Origin: Heliopora coerulea
Lineage: Eukaryota; Cnidaria; Anthozoa; Scleralcyonacea; Helioporidae
Length of the DNA: 64,000 nucleotides
Direction: 5' to 3'
NCBI GenBank assembly: GCA_030142905.1
Contig: JASJOG010000147.1
Coordinates: 156,001-220,000, forward strand
The notes beneath the pieces are model-generated. The model saw nothing but the letters and a program-made list of their open reading frames with translations, had not been told where the DNA came from and made no database searches. Both the position numbers and the translations under genes were made by a program. Shown here piece after piece: positions 30,796 to 42,672 of the stretch. Each line of letters begins with the position of its first letter. Within the stretch, counting starts at the first letter, position 1.

Positions 30796-31874
30796 TGGAA
30801 GGGATGCTCATGATCCGTTGAATAGGGACGACGGAAATCTATTTCAAGAAACTTATAGACATATAATTAATAAACATAAGAATTACTTCAGTGTTACTAT
30901 AAATACGAGCCATTCCATTGTCCATCTTCACTTACAACAGACACTGAAACTGTTGGGCCTTACGTTTGACTACTCTCCAAATAGTCGAATTTCTAGCTCC
31001 ACGGGGATGTCAATTTTATTTTTATTTTACTTTCTAGGCGAGATCCATTATGGATTAACCCCGTTTTCAAATTCTCTTTCTGATACATATTATTAAGTTA
31101 CGGGGAGATTCCGACTTTTATTGGTGAGCCTTTATTATTTCATTTTACATTCTGTTGAGAGATTTGCACATTATGTGGTGATGGCGAATATCTTGGTACA
31201 TAAACTGCGATGAGTATATTACATACACTAGGATGACAATGGTAACGTGCAACATTGCACGTGTAAAAGGCCCTTAAAAGAGAAATAAACCCGAGACACC
31301 ATGTTTCTGATAAAGGACCCATTCTCGTGGTACAAGCTGATCTCGTGCACAGCTTCGCAATCATCTGTTGACTGGTCCTTTGGCGTGATTATAGGGAAAT
31401 GAATCCAACAAGTATTTTTTTTCCAAAATTTTATGTCTAATTCTCAGACCACCTCATGGGGATATAAAAGAAACCAACCATAGCTTTTCTATTTTCCAGT
31501 GTTTTCATGTTCACAAGGGAAAAAAAAAGCTCTAAGTACCAAAACACCATTAATATTGGCAACACTAAAAATCATTCAACTGAAAAATGACCGCAGGAAT
31601 ACCATTATGGTCTTTAAGGCTATCTGTTTAAATTTGTTTACAACTGGGCGACGTTTATTTTGTCGTAGTAATTGCGGCTCTACACTGTGCATGGATTTCA
31701 AAAGTTTCCATAAACTGGAAATATTATTTTCCTGTGATTGAAAATCTGTCAACACAGCAACCTACAATAATTTACCGATTTGGGAGTCTTCTTCGCAAAT
31801 GTAAAATCTAAGCAAATGAACTCAAGAGAGCTTCACCAGAAGAGTTTACGAAAAATACAAACAGATTAACTTAC

Positions 31875-31976
31875 GGCAGTTATCGGATCAAATTTCCAAG
31901 CCCTCATCTCGCAGGAACAGACCATTATGAAGAAAGTCAGCGTGAATACCGTTGCTTTAAAGAACGTTGCTTTCAT
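31875..31976 (-). CDS. FGF-C exon 1: signal peptide (34 codons)
   Basis: The minus-strand ATG at 31974-31976 (preceded by CCGACA) opens MKATFFKATVFTLTFFIMVC then SCEMRAWKFDPITA and ends at GCC followed by GTAAGT. It is a clear secretion signal. The donor context CTGCC-GTAAGT and the C-x-C-E after the hydrophobic stretch match FGF-B exon 1. It ends in phase 0, which fits FGF exon 2. The nearest downstream exon 2 on this strand is that of copy A, about 8.8 kb away across PLE P2, so a chimeric transcript is possible. Confidence 0.6.
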
Positions 31977-32568
31977 TGTCGGTGACGTTGTCAAGTTATT
32001 TTTCACTTCAGTATATTGTAAAAATTTTCTGCAATCAATCTGAAATAATCACCATGTAATTAATTACTAATATTTATTGCTAATCTTAATTTGCATATTA
32101 AGTTGTAGGTCAATTATAGTTATCGTTTCAATTTTTTTTGAAATGGTTTAATTTTTTTTGGACCGGTTAGACTTATGGTCTAAAGATAATTTCGTAATTA
32201 AGTGGAATACTGATAATTTTAACTCTTCTCTTGTTTGTAACCTAAATATTAGGTCTTTTAAGATCTTTGTTTTATATCTTTTTACCTTCATTGATTTTAA
32301 AAGTCTGTTCGGGTTTTTTAACGAGCTAGATTTTCTTGAAGCAGTTCAATGGTAAACAAGAATTCAACTGAACTTTATCGGCTCCATGCCATTGATAACG
32401 CATACGATTCATAGTTTAATTGTTATTTATTAAGTTGGCATATTGTTTACTCCAGTATCGTTTAGTCGAAACACTGCTCATCGGCACAAATATCAAGCAA
32501 TAATTTGTCGCGAGAATCTCTCGTACGCTTAAATTTGTTAAAGCGAGCATACTGTTCTCAGTTCAATG

Positions 32569-32636
32569 GAAAGTTCAATTGGTAGAGCAGCGGTCAGGAA
32601 ACACGAAGATGCGAGTTCGAATCGCGCTCTGGTCAA
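32569..32636 (+). repeat. tRNA-like sequence (SINE head or pseudogene)
   Basis: AGTTCAATTGGTAGAGCAG (box A-like) and GCGAGTTCGAATCGCGC (T arm with one mismatch). The acceptor stem pairs poorly, so it is unlikely to be a working tRNA gene. Confidence 0.5.
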
Positions 32637-32984
32637 CTTTTCCAGTTGACTTGTAAGTTAATTCATGAAATGTTCTCTTCAAGATACACCAAAACTTGTG
32701 AACTTCAATTCACACAAAATGTTCTAAAAATACTTGAAAACTTTAATTATCTCCTTGAGGACGAACCCTAATTAACGTGAAGCCTGTACGGGAAAAGTTG
32801 TGGGATAATGCCATTCAAATTTTGCTGGACTAGAACTTAACCTATTTCATTTCAGGGTATTCTCTAGAATTAGGTGGGTGCAGGAAAACGGTAGCGAATT
32901 GGAATTCTGTATTTAGGAAATTATTAACATTATTTTAGGTTATCGAAAGGTGTTGGAAAAGCGTGCAATAAACAGCTTTTGAAG

Positions 32985-33834
32985 CAAAATTCAAAAATGC
33001 AACGCTGCTGATGTGAGTTTGACCTTTTGCCTAAGGGAAATTGTTAAAAACCAAGAAAAAAAAATTGAACAGACTTGAAATAAAAAATGAAGAAAAAATC
33101 CTTCAGTTTACTGATCATTACAAGAAGAAAGCAGCATCGTCCTCAGGACTTGAACCTAAGACTTTAGAATCCGGAAATAACCATGACAAAGTCCAAATAT
33201 TTTGGCATTTTAACACTCTTATAACTTCGTTTTGACTAATTTCCATGCTTTAACAAACCTCTTTATCAATAATCTACCTTAACGTCTCAAGAAATACGAA
33301 TAATTCTGTTTTCCTGATTAAAAGAAGAAATACGAATAGGAAACTACTCCTTGCACACAACTGCATCGTATTCCTTGTGCATAAGAAGTTGACGGGTCGT
33401 ATAGGTTGCCAAAGGACCTAAAGTTTAAATTTAATTGACAAATCACCCTCATTGAAGTTAGTAATTAAAAAAAGTTAAGTGTTAGCCAATAGTTGTTTTA
33501 TATAAAGCAACAAAAATTAACAATTACGACAAAAAATTGCTTCAGCTCATTCATACCCTCGTGCCTCACCAGTTTAGTTGAGGGAATTAGGATATGTAAT
33601 TATTATAGTAAGGTGAACAACTTTCGAATCAAAAAAAATAATCAGAAGCACAACTCTGCTGATGGCTATTTGAACTTTTTCCTAATGCCAAAATTGTAAA
33701 CAAAACCAAAGGAGAACAATTTTGAATAAGGTTAAAGCAAAAACTGCAAAATTCAAATTGTTCTGAGAAGTTATTGCCACCATAGAGTTTGAATCAGGGC
33801 CTTTATGGTCCTTTATTAACTACTGTCTCATCGC

Positions 33835-33838
<4 letters not shown>
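32985..33838. repeat. Second copy of block I, right piece (no gene)
   Basis: Matches 2141-3079, lacking about 78 bases after GGGCCTTT. Ends in the CT tract at 33839-33885. Confidence 0.8.

Positions 33839-33885
<47 letters not shown>
33839..33885. repeat. (CT)n microsatellite
   Basis: Equivalent to the tract at 3080-3151, next to the Gypsy terminal repeat sequence. Confidence 0.95.
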
Positions 33886-33887
<2 letters not shown>

Positions 33888-35028
33888 ACCAGCCGCTGAC
33901 CCCTATATATATTACAGACGCTGCCACAGGTAGCCTTTACATAACATCTTCTCTTTCACACACAAAAAAGTACATACTTAACTAATCAACTAAAAAAGTA
34001 TTTTCAAAGTATTCAGTCAGAGTCCATTAGCTTAAATTTATGCAAGAATAGAATAACACATAGCATTATAATTATCTTCTGATGTAATCAACTTATAAAC
34101 TGACTTCTAAAGGTCTAGCCTCACTGGAGGTTTGCTAACTCTCCCACTTCTTGTGATCTTCCCGGACGGCATCACTACAGGAGATGCTGGTGCTACGTGT
34201 GATGCCGAAGAACTCTCTGATGGAGGTGGTTCTGTCAAGAGGAAGGGCTGCTGAGTCGATTGAACTGGAATAATATCTGGATCTAGGTTTGACGGGTCAG
34301 CAGAAAGTTGTGGATGTTCCAGTACAGATGGTAGATCTGACGATAAAAGTTCTGGAACTACTGCAATATTACCATCCTTTGCACTGCGCAGAAATTTTCG
34401 GTTTCTGCGATATTTTGAACCATCAATATCAACCAGATAAGATCTTGGAGCTATTTTTCCGATGCAAATTCCTCTTTTCCATTTCTTTCCGATCCCATTA
34501 GGAGGGCTGATCATTCTAACCGGTTGACCAATTCTCAGCTCTGGTAATTCTTTTGTACCACGGTCAAAGTATTTTTTACCTTTCTACGCTTCCAGACCAG
34601 CTTCTCCCAAACTTCTTCCTGAACTTTGGGATCTAGCAGATGTTGCGCTAGTGGTAGCGTTGTTTTAGTCCTCCTCGACACGAGCCTCAGGACTGGACTA
34701 CTGTCCATACCTTCGGTTGGAGTATTCCTGTAATCCATCAAGGAAACTCATCGATATATCTCGTCCCGATTTCCTGGCTTTCTTCTATAAGGTTTTCGCT
34801 GACTTTACGGCTGCTTCTACTAAACCATTAGACTGCTTGTGGCATGGAGATGAGGTACAGTGCATAAATTGCCAGCTATCCGTAAATGAAGCATATTCCG
34901 TACAATCGAACTGCAGACCATTGTCGCTGTAGACTCTATCTGGTATTTCATAGCGGGCAAACTGCTGTTTGGTCTTGCTGATGATATTCGCAGCAGTATC
35001 TTGGGATAATTCATCGACCTCCCAATAC
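33886..35028 (-). pseudogene. Gypsy integrase tail, truncated second copy
   Basis: Terminal repeat, then the C-terminal tail (34107-34514), the basic region (34535-34741) and part of the integrase core (34820-35032), homologous to 3148-4283. Homology stops at about 35028, where the sequence changes abruptly. Frames are broken at several positions. Confidence 0.8.
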
Positions 35029-38000
35029 CCAATTTTTCCCTGGCATATTTGTATTTTCTTGATTATTCAAAGAAATTTTTTTAGAGCTGAGCTCCGTCCA
35101 TGATCGAGACGTTGTTTAACTCTTTCCCGGCGGCATAAGACTTCAATCATTAAACTCTGGCTAACGTCATACCATTTTACTCGTGAAGGAGCGAGCTCCT
35201 GCCTTGAAAGAATTAAGCGGGTGCAGTTCATTTTCAGGCGGGGTGATTAGTAGCCGTCTTTATATATGCGTATTTATGAACTGATTTAGGTTTAGTCGAG
35301 AATACCTTGTGTGAATCCATTCAAAGAAATCAAAATTGCTAGGAAGTGGCAGGCATTCAAATTCAAACTGACGAGAGCAAATGAAATTAACTCTTTAGCG
35401 AGCAAATAATTCGGAGGTCTTTTACGTCAATTCACTTAGTATGCGATTCAGCAAAATATCATCATTGAAAACCAAGGGGAAATGTTCCCACACGGAATTA
35501 AACAGTACAGTACTGCACGTACGTATTAAAAAGTATCGCATCACTGGTTCTCCTGCCAACATGCGAATGGGCCGATGTGAGTAGGACCATTCTGGGACTC
35601 TGCTCCAGTCAACTCCCTATTCCCTTGAGGAGCAAGGGAAGGAAGAGCTGATTTGGGGTTCTCCTTTATTTGCTGATTATGTCACTTTTAAACAATTTTA
35701 TCAGTAGCAAATTTGAAATTGTGCTTGCTTGCTTGATTTTAGAATTGTTATGCACAAATATTCGAAGAACAAACGCTTGATCGTATATACAATCTCACAG
35801 GTCGTCAAACAGTTATTCCGTAACATTAGGAAAACAAGTAGACAATGTTTTACGGAGAAAGTCTTTTTTATTGAGTTAAAAAAACTTATTGCTACAGAAA
35901 AGAACAAGAACGAATACCAGCTAGAAGAAAAGATCAGAAATGCGGCGATAACGAAAGCAAAGTGAAACTGACGAGGAAAAACGAAAGAGGCTTTGGTGAA
36001 GCCGACAGGAAAATCGACAAAAGTTTTTGAACGAAAAAGCGGAAGAGTTCATTCAAGAGAGTGGCAGGCCTTGAGTTTAGATAACTTTAAGACAAAAATC
36101 ATGCAATTATTCAAATCAATCCGTTACAGTTGGAAAAATGAATGATCGACAATATATTGTTCTTTAAAATAATATCGTTTTACAAAAATAAGGAACCTTG
36201 TAGCCCATATTCGTCGAACAATCTAGACGTTTATTGATAGTGAACGTTTATCAAGACCACCACAAACTACGGATTAAGGGAAAGTTATTAGACTTCTTGG
36301 ATTTCGGCCGAACAGCTGGATGAATTTTTGGGCTTCAGTTGTTTTCATCTCTTTGTTCCATCTCAGATTTTTGTTTTGAAATATTAATAAACCTGGAGAT
36401 AATTCTTTCAAGGACAAGATCTCTCCCCTTAACGAGTATAATTGTCTGACGTTAGCTAGAGTAAAATGATAGAAGTTGTATGCCTCCGGGAAAGAGTTAA
36501 AGCCTTCAATGCAGGCTAGCAAACGTTGATATTGGCATCCTTGCACTGCCCTTCACGCGCTCCTGTTGGGATCTGAAGCGGTAATTTTCACGTTACCTTT
36601 TCCAAAATTTATATCAGTCATGACCACCAAAGTATAATAATACACACTACAAAGATTTGATAAAACATTGACTGATACATCAGCTCCTATTTAGATGCAT
36701 TTTACTATTTCACTCTAGTTATGATATTTATGTTGGATTTCTATGAAGCAAATATATTCGCGCGAACAACTATTCTATTGTTAAAATTAAATAGTTTTCT
36801 ACTTACTTCCACCTGAGAGCTCGTAAAACAAAGAGAAAAAGTTCCCTGCACGAGTATGTTTGCTAAATGGAAATCCAGCGTTATGAAAACGTCCTTTTAT
36901 AAGTCGTGCATCAGATGGTACGGAAGCAGCAGATGGCACCGATTGTAAACATTTCAATGTAAATTAAGTATCTTGTGGAAAAACAAACCGAATAACAATA
37001 TTAATAATATCAATATAGTTTGCCTTCTGTATTGATTTATGAGCTGCTTTTGCATTAAAAATACCATTTCCATTGAGTCAGACAGAAATTGGTAAAAAGT
37101 TGACAAATGTTCTACCAAAGTTACCTGGATAATCTTAACTTTTTACCTGAGACTTACTCTCGATTTCGTCGTGGGTCTTGTTCTGTGGCCTTGTTTTCGG
37201 ATATTGGTTGTGTGCAGAAGAGAGGGGACTTTTGCTGCGCATGCACTAGTGGAGGATGTACGGGGGTACCACTCAATTACAACCCCTCACGAGGACTTGA
37301 AAAATACAAACAGATATTGCAGCAAAGTTTTAAATATCCGAATATTTCTTTGTGTTCTTCGTGCTTTGCTCAATTTTTGTAAATTCCACTGTAAGTAACC
37401 AAAATTCAAGGATCAATTTCTGGCTAACCATTTCAACACCAATTGAAATCTTAAGAATTATATTCTGGAGAAGGCTAGATGAATTTTTGGATATGGCTCG
37501 TTTGAACGCTTGTATTTTTAAAGACTATAATTGTTCTTTTTGAGTAGTTGTATTTTTAACCGTTTCACCCCAAAGCCAATTGTTAAAAATTTTGTTCTGG
37601 CTAACGCCAGTTGACTTTGTTCAGTAGAATTCATAGGGATTCAGAAGAAAAACCTGGTCTGTTTTCACTGTAATAGAGGTGAATTGATCGACGTTTCTTA
37701 TTTTTTCGTGTTCCCTTTTCCTAGGATGTTTAGCTGAAGAGTAAGATTGAGTTACGAAAGAACTAAATTTATGAAGATTTTGTTGTACAAAGAAAAAACC
37801 AATTTATTACGCGGACAAATCTGTTAGGTTTCGCAAGTCGGCAGGTGTCAACAGATATTTGACTACCTCTGAACTAGTTGGACTGACCAGAGACACTGTC
37901 GTAGCCCAATACAATTAAACGAAAAAAGAATTGAGTCAATAATCTAAAAGATCTGCAACTAACTTAGCCTACTATGCAGCATCATCCCTAAATTCAAATG

Positions 38001-38090
38001 ACATAAATTAGGAATGTATGGATAAAAATCACCAACTACTGTCATTGACAAGTTTGTTGGAACTATTTGTTAAGATTTCGGCTATCGAAA
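35029..38090. other. Stretch without a recognisable gene
   Basis: No second copy in the window and no domain that I recognise. ORFs at 35729-35965, 36274-36546 (minus) and 37107-37382 are short and without convincing splice-site or motif support. This segment has no counterpart in the first copy, where Gypsy pol and P4 follow instead. Confidence 0.5.
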
Positions 38091-38104
38091 TACCTTAGCT
38101 CACC

Positions 38105-38185
38105 AACTGAGTCTTGGTAACTCAATTGTTAGAGTGTCTCACCAGTCATGAAAAAGTTATGTGTTCGATCCCCGTCTGGGGCTCA
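38105..38185 (+). repeat. tRNA-like SINE head
   Basis: GGTAACTCAATTGTTAGAGTG (box A-like) and GTGTTCGATCCCCGTCTGGG (box B-like). The acceptor stem is not convincing, and a non-tRNA tail follows up to PLE P3. Confidence 0.5.
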
Positions 38186-38267
38186 GAGATCGTTTTTCTG
38201 AGTATAAAGCTTGACGATCGTTCATTTATCTCAAGATGTATCCAAGCGCTCGCGCTCACTTCCAAAA

Positions 38268-38903
38268 CATAAAACTGCAAGATTAGGTCTAAGATGCATA
38301 GGGGTTCGGTCTTTGAATAAAAAAAATGTGACAAACGCCAAACTTGTCGAAAAGTCATTCGGAGGTCAATGTGTGGGTAGGCCGATGGTATGAACTTCAA
38401 AAGCTGTTGGCTATCGATAGTATTGCCTTTCACCGGTAACGACGGACTTAAAATATCGCCAACAGCTTTTGAAATTGATATCACCTGCCAACCTACGCAT
38501 AGACCTCCGAGTGAATTTTCTACCAGTTTGCCGTCTATCACATGTTTTTCGATTCAAAGGTCGAATCCCTATGCGCCTTAGATCTAATATTGTTCATAAG
38601 TTTACGTGCCAACGCTGCTCCGCGTTGTATCTGGGTGAAACAACCCGAAATTTACACACCGGGATCTGCGAACACATGGGCATTTCGGTTCACACAGGTA
38701 ATGAGACTTCTCATTCAACCTCTTTGTCTGGCATCTTGACACATGAAAGAGAAACTGGACAAGCGATATCTTTTGATAATTTTTCAGTTGTAGCTAATGG
38801 TCGTTCTGAACTAGATACCTTTATTCGAGAACGTTTGTTAATCGCGAAAATAAACCTCTCTCTTAATGTAAACGTTAGGTCTTTTCCTCATATGTTGGTT
38901 TGA
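38268..38903 (+). pseudogene. PLE 'P3' endonuclease with inverted arm
   Basis: 38469-38903 encodes HKFTCQRCSALYLGETTRNL, then CEHMG, RETGQAISFDNFSVVANG and ERLLIAKINLSLNVN, an intact GIY-YIG tail. 38268-38411 is an inverted copy of 38458-38603 around a 46-base centre. No RT remains. The terminus at about 39030-39075 reads ACT-CGGATGA...GAAGCG-TT-AGT, a mutated hammerhead-like motif whose helix I still pairs, followed by TTGCTGGGCAATAA. Confidence 0.7.
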
Positions 38904-39737
38904 TATATTTATATATTTTCCCTCTCTCTCCATCAGCCCTGTTCGACACGTCATTAATTTATTCCTTATTCATGTCTATTTTTGTAATCATCTAGGCTAT
39001 TTAAGTCGAGAATTTTTCCTAAACATGTCTTACTCGGATGATGTTGCTTGTGAAGTGACGAAGCGTTAGTTCTTATTAAAGTATTTATGTGTTTGTGTGA
39101 GACATGTCGTTGCTTGAGATTATTTGCTGGGCAATAATTTTTATTATCAAACTTGTTGGAACTAAATAGATGTATAAGTCAATATCCCCCTTGTCCGCCC
39201 AATGAGTGTTGTATTGCAAGAAAAAAAGATGTTTGCAGCTTCTCTTGCATATCGCTTATTATGTTTACCCATATGGAAACAGTATTGATAAGGGGAGGGC
39301 GGGGGTTTAAATATGCAGTGCACATCCTTCATATAATAACCACGAGCGTTTTTAAACTCTTCCAACTAAATTTGTGCATGATTCTCTGAAAACGATGTCC
39401 ACAATGCATTTTTGTCAGTAAAAGGATATCTTAGTTTATTATTTAAGACAACTTTTCTAACAAACATTATGAGAGGACGTTTTTCCTTTAGTTACAGCGA
39501 AAGGTTTTGAACTGTCTCAACTAAATTTGTCAATGATTGTAGAAAAATATATGAAGCTGGGAGAAAACGTGTAGAATGATTAACTTCTTGTCTCAGGATT
39601 TCGAGTGTCACAAGCTTCCGGGCTTCTCGAAAGCAACGAAAAGTGAATGACTTGTTGCTCTTATTATTGATGATTTCACTAAGATGTACACCAACAGGTA
39701 GAAAATGTGAGCGATAGAATCACAAGGCGGGAATCGT

Positions 39738-39905
39738 GAACGCGCAACGAATATCAAAGCCCAGCACATAATTCGAAGGATAGGCATTTTAAATAGAAAA
39801 GTGACAAGTAAAGTTAGAAATTGCTTAATAGATCTAACGTTTCGTCACAAAGCTTGCCACATCTTCAGAGATAAATGACTAACAAAGTGACGCTAATTAT
39901 ATAAT
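39738..39905 (-). mobile_element. PLE P1 outer terminus (second copy)
   Basis: Inverted copy of 48640-48795, including GAATATCAAAGCCCAGCA at the end and a hammerhead-like motif at 39832-39872 with a four-pair helix I (ATCT/AGAT). It is separated from the rest of P1 (42004 onward) by about 2.1 kb holding P4 and a LINE, which therefore inserted into the P1 terminus. Confidence 0.7.
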
Positions 39906-40074
39906 AGGGACCGCGGAACGATATTTTGAGTGGGGGACTGACAGGGTGCGATAGCATGACCTCCGGAAAAAATTAAATTCAAAATGTCTGAGACGGTCGT
40001 GAACACTTCTTATTTTAATGACTTCTCTGATGTCACAACATACTGGTTATATTAACAGGAACAACTCAAATACT

Positions 40075-40440
40075 ATCAGCTGGTCACTCAAATATCTGAT
40101 ATGTTTATCGGATATTTAAAATCAAAAACTAAAATGCGAGTGTGGTTCTCACTATGTAAGTAGAACAACTCAACGGTTAAGTGGAAGGATCAAGCAAAAT
40201 TTGGGAAGTGTTATACGAAACAAGAACGTACCATTAAGAAATAAACCGAAAAGGCAATTTACCCCTGCTCAAACGATTAATTGTGACTCGGCAACCGGTC
40301 GACACGTGTTGTCAAATAGATGTTGTGCCAATAACTATTTAGACTTCAAATTTAGCATCCTGGCAAAGTAGCCCTCAGTATTCTTTGTAAAGATTGTGGA
40401 ATCCATGTATATCGGCGTTATTTTGATGTTTAAGCCCTCC
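40075..40440 (+). pseudogene. PLE P4 endonuclease remnant (second copy)
   Basis: Homologous to 6650-7010. The expected YVGRTT is mutated (about 40155), and the frame is otherwise similar. The terminus keeps CCTGAAGAGTGGTCTGCCGAAC near 40525. Confidence 0.7.
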
Positions 40441-40759
40441 TACGTGGGATGACATCTTGGCCTTTACATCAGGTGTAAATATAAACTGATAAATCATTTC
40501 TCAACAGTTAGCAGACATTTGCGCCTGAAGAGTGGTCTGCCGAACTGCAAAGTGCTTTTTTTAAGTATTTACTTTCTCTGTGTGTGTTGGTTCCTCTAGT
40601 TCTTTTCATAACTGTCTTTTCTAGCCATTCAGCATGGTTAAGACGTTTTTCAAAGCTATACTGGAATATTTAATTTCTTTTCGAAAAAGTGGGGGTGCTA
40701 AAGCCCCACCTCCCCAGCTACCCTGCTTCCGCAGTCGCTGTATCCCATAAAACAAAATT

Positions 40760-42003
40760 TTATACTCGGTAACAGAAATAACGCAATAGTACAAGAATAC
40801 TGTTACCTAGGAATAAAACTAAATCGAAATGGAAAATTTACCTTAGGTCTCAAACAACTTGGTGAAAAAGCACTACATGCCCTATATGGTATTCGAATAC
40901 ACCTGAACTTGCATTCTCTGAAGCCCAAAATAGCCATTAAAATATTTGACGACATAATATCACCTATTCAGCTGTACAACTCCGAGTTGTGGGGTGCCTA
41001 TCTTAAAAATGATTTTAGCAACTGGGATAAATCACCAGTTGAGAGAGTTTATCTGAAATTTTGCAAATTATACCCGGGAGTTGGAAACAAATCAAGTAAT
41101 GTTACCAGCAGAGGGGAATAAGGGAAATTCCCATTAATAATCAACATATACAAAAAATTATTCAAATATATCACTCATCTTAACTCACTATCGGAAATGA
41201 CAATCGCAAAACAAGCCTATCTAATCACAAAGGATACAAATGCCATGGACATTTTAAACACTATAAATGCATCACCCAAATACCTGAACTGGAATCCACT
41301 TCCATTCATTCATTAGATTTTATCACAAAAAGCGTAAAACAAAAATACATCACCTTTTGGAAACACAAAATGGAAAACTCCTCCAAGTTTTCTTTTTATT
41401 GCACTTTCAAAGAAGACTACCAATTAGAGAATTATGTCACAACAATAAAAAATACCAATCAAAGAAAAACGTTTACACGATTCCGAATAAATAACCACAA
41501 ATTATTGATAGAATACGGTCGATACCAAAAAATTCCGCAAGAAGAACGACTGTGTACGTTTTGCCAGTCAAATGAAGTGGAAGATGAATACCACTTCACA
41601 ATGTCCTGCGAATCATACACTACCTTAAGAAACAACTTTCTCAGCACACTCAGCAACGCTTACACCATTGACACAAATCAAAGAGACCGGATGTTTTCAG
41701 CAGATATTATGAAGACCACAAACAATAAAATTATTTTATTACTATCAAAATTTATCTTTTAAAGTTTCATGGAAAGTGAACAATTCCTTGAAACCAGGAA
41801 TGCCAGTTAAGAAAAATAAGTAGATTTATAGTTTCACATTGTACATAACTGTAATTTCTTTACCTTCCTTGCAATGTATTCCACACGTTGTCGTAATTAC
41901 TAACTAGTAATCGTAGTATCGTATGTGTTATGTAATTTTAAAAAAATGTTTTAGCAATACCTGTAAATAGGTCATGCCAATAAAGCGATTATCTACCTGT
42001 ATA
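40760..42003 (+). pseudogene. 5'-truncated LINE (second copy)
   Basis: Homologous to 7320-8562. 41370-41762 is open and keeps the C-x2-C-x9-H-x4-C knuckle. The 3' end ATCTACCTG is followed by TATAGTGACAGG of P1, giving the insertion point. Confidence 0.75.
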
Positions 42004-42672
42004 GTGACAGGCAAATTCTAACACATGCGATAACCAATAGAATGAAAGAATTAAAATAAATATTACACTAACTGACGGTAGGTCGACAGACCGTAAAAGT
42101 TAGAGTAAAAGCAATATAGATGAATCAAAACAGAAAAAGTGGAGCTGAGCCCATGTTGGCATTTAAAGAAGGCTTTAGTTTGTAGATAACTAAACTTTCC
42201 CGTATGAGTAACTCAAACTCAGAGTGACAAGAGCTGATGATTTTAAAATCATCAAATGAGATGGGGTGTCCAGTGTCAGCGTGGTGTGAGAGAATGGCCG
42301 TTGGAGAAAGACATTTCCGTTTCTTTTCAGTAAGGGCCGAGATTCCCAAATGTTCTGAGACTCGCATGTGGAGGTTCCCAGACGTTTCTCCGACATACAA
42401 GGCTCCGCAGCCTTGACACCTGAGTTTATAAACAACATGATATCTCAGACGTGTGGGAATCCGGTTTTTGAAAGAAAAGAAATTAGAAAGCCGTACGGTG
42501 GGACGAGGGACAAAGCGAATAGTGATATGGCGAAAGGCAGATGAGAAGAGTTTTCTCAATTGAGTTTGGATCTGTAAAAAGTGTAAGCCAGTAAACGGTA
42601 AAGAGAAATAAATGAAACGTTTAAGAACAGTAAAAGGTTTAGGTAAAGGTGAAGAAACTTTGTGAAGAAACG
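42004..42672 (-). pseudogene. PLE P1 GIY-YIG endonuclease (second copy)
   Basis: The open minus-strand frame 42709-42125 includes KLRCQGCGALYVGETSGNLH, VSEHLG, DTGHPISFDDFKIISS and KLKPSLNANMG. This is the best preserved P1 endonuclease. The first codons of the frame lie in the LINE beginning at about 42673. Confidence 0.8.

Larger units (their letters stand above)
28944..32984. other. 4.04-kb segment splitting block I; holds FGF-C remnant
   Basis: Bounded on both sides by AAG, which occurs once at the contiguous junction 2140/2141. It contains the third FGF intron-1 segment (29640-29900) and the FGF-C exon 1 (31875-31976), so it looks like part of an older FGF paralogue. Apart from these and the small repeats listed separately I see no gene; the ORF at 30782-31096 has no recognisable domain. 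Confidence 0.6.

Noticed and set aside
32569..32636. Possible functional tRNA gene (also 24845-24895 and 38105-38185)
   Set aside because: The D and T arms look right, but acceptor stems pair poorly and SINE-like tails follow.
36274..36546. 90-codon minus-strand ORF as a possible host exon
   Set aside because: No recognisable motif, and flanking splice sites are not convincing.
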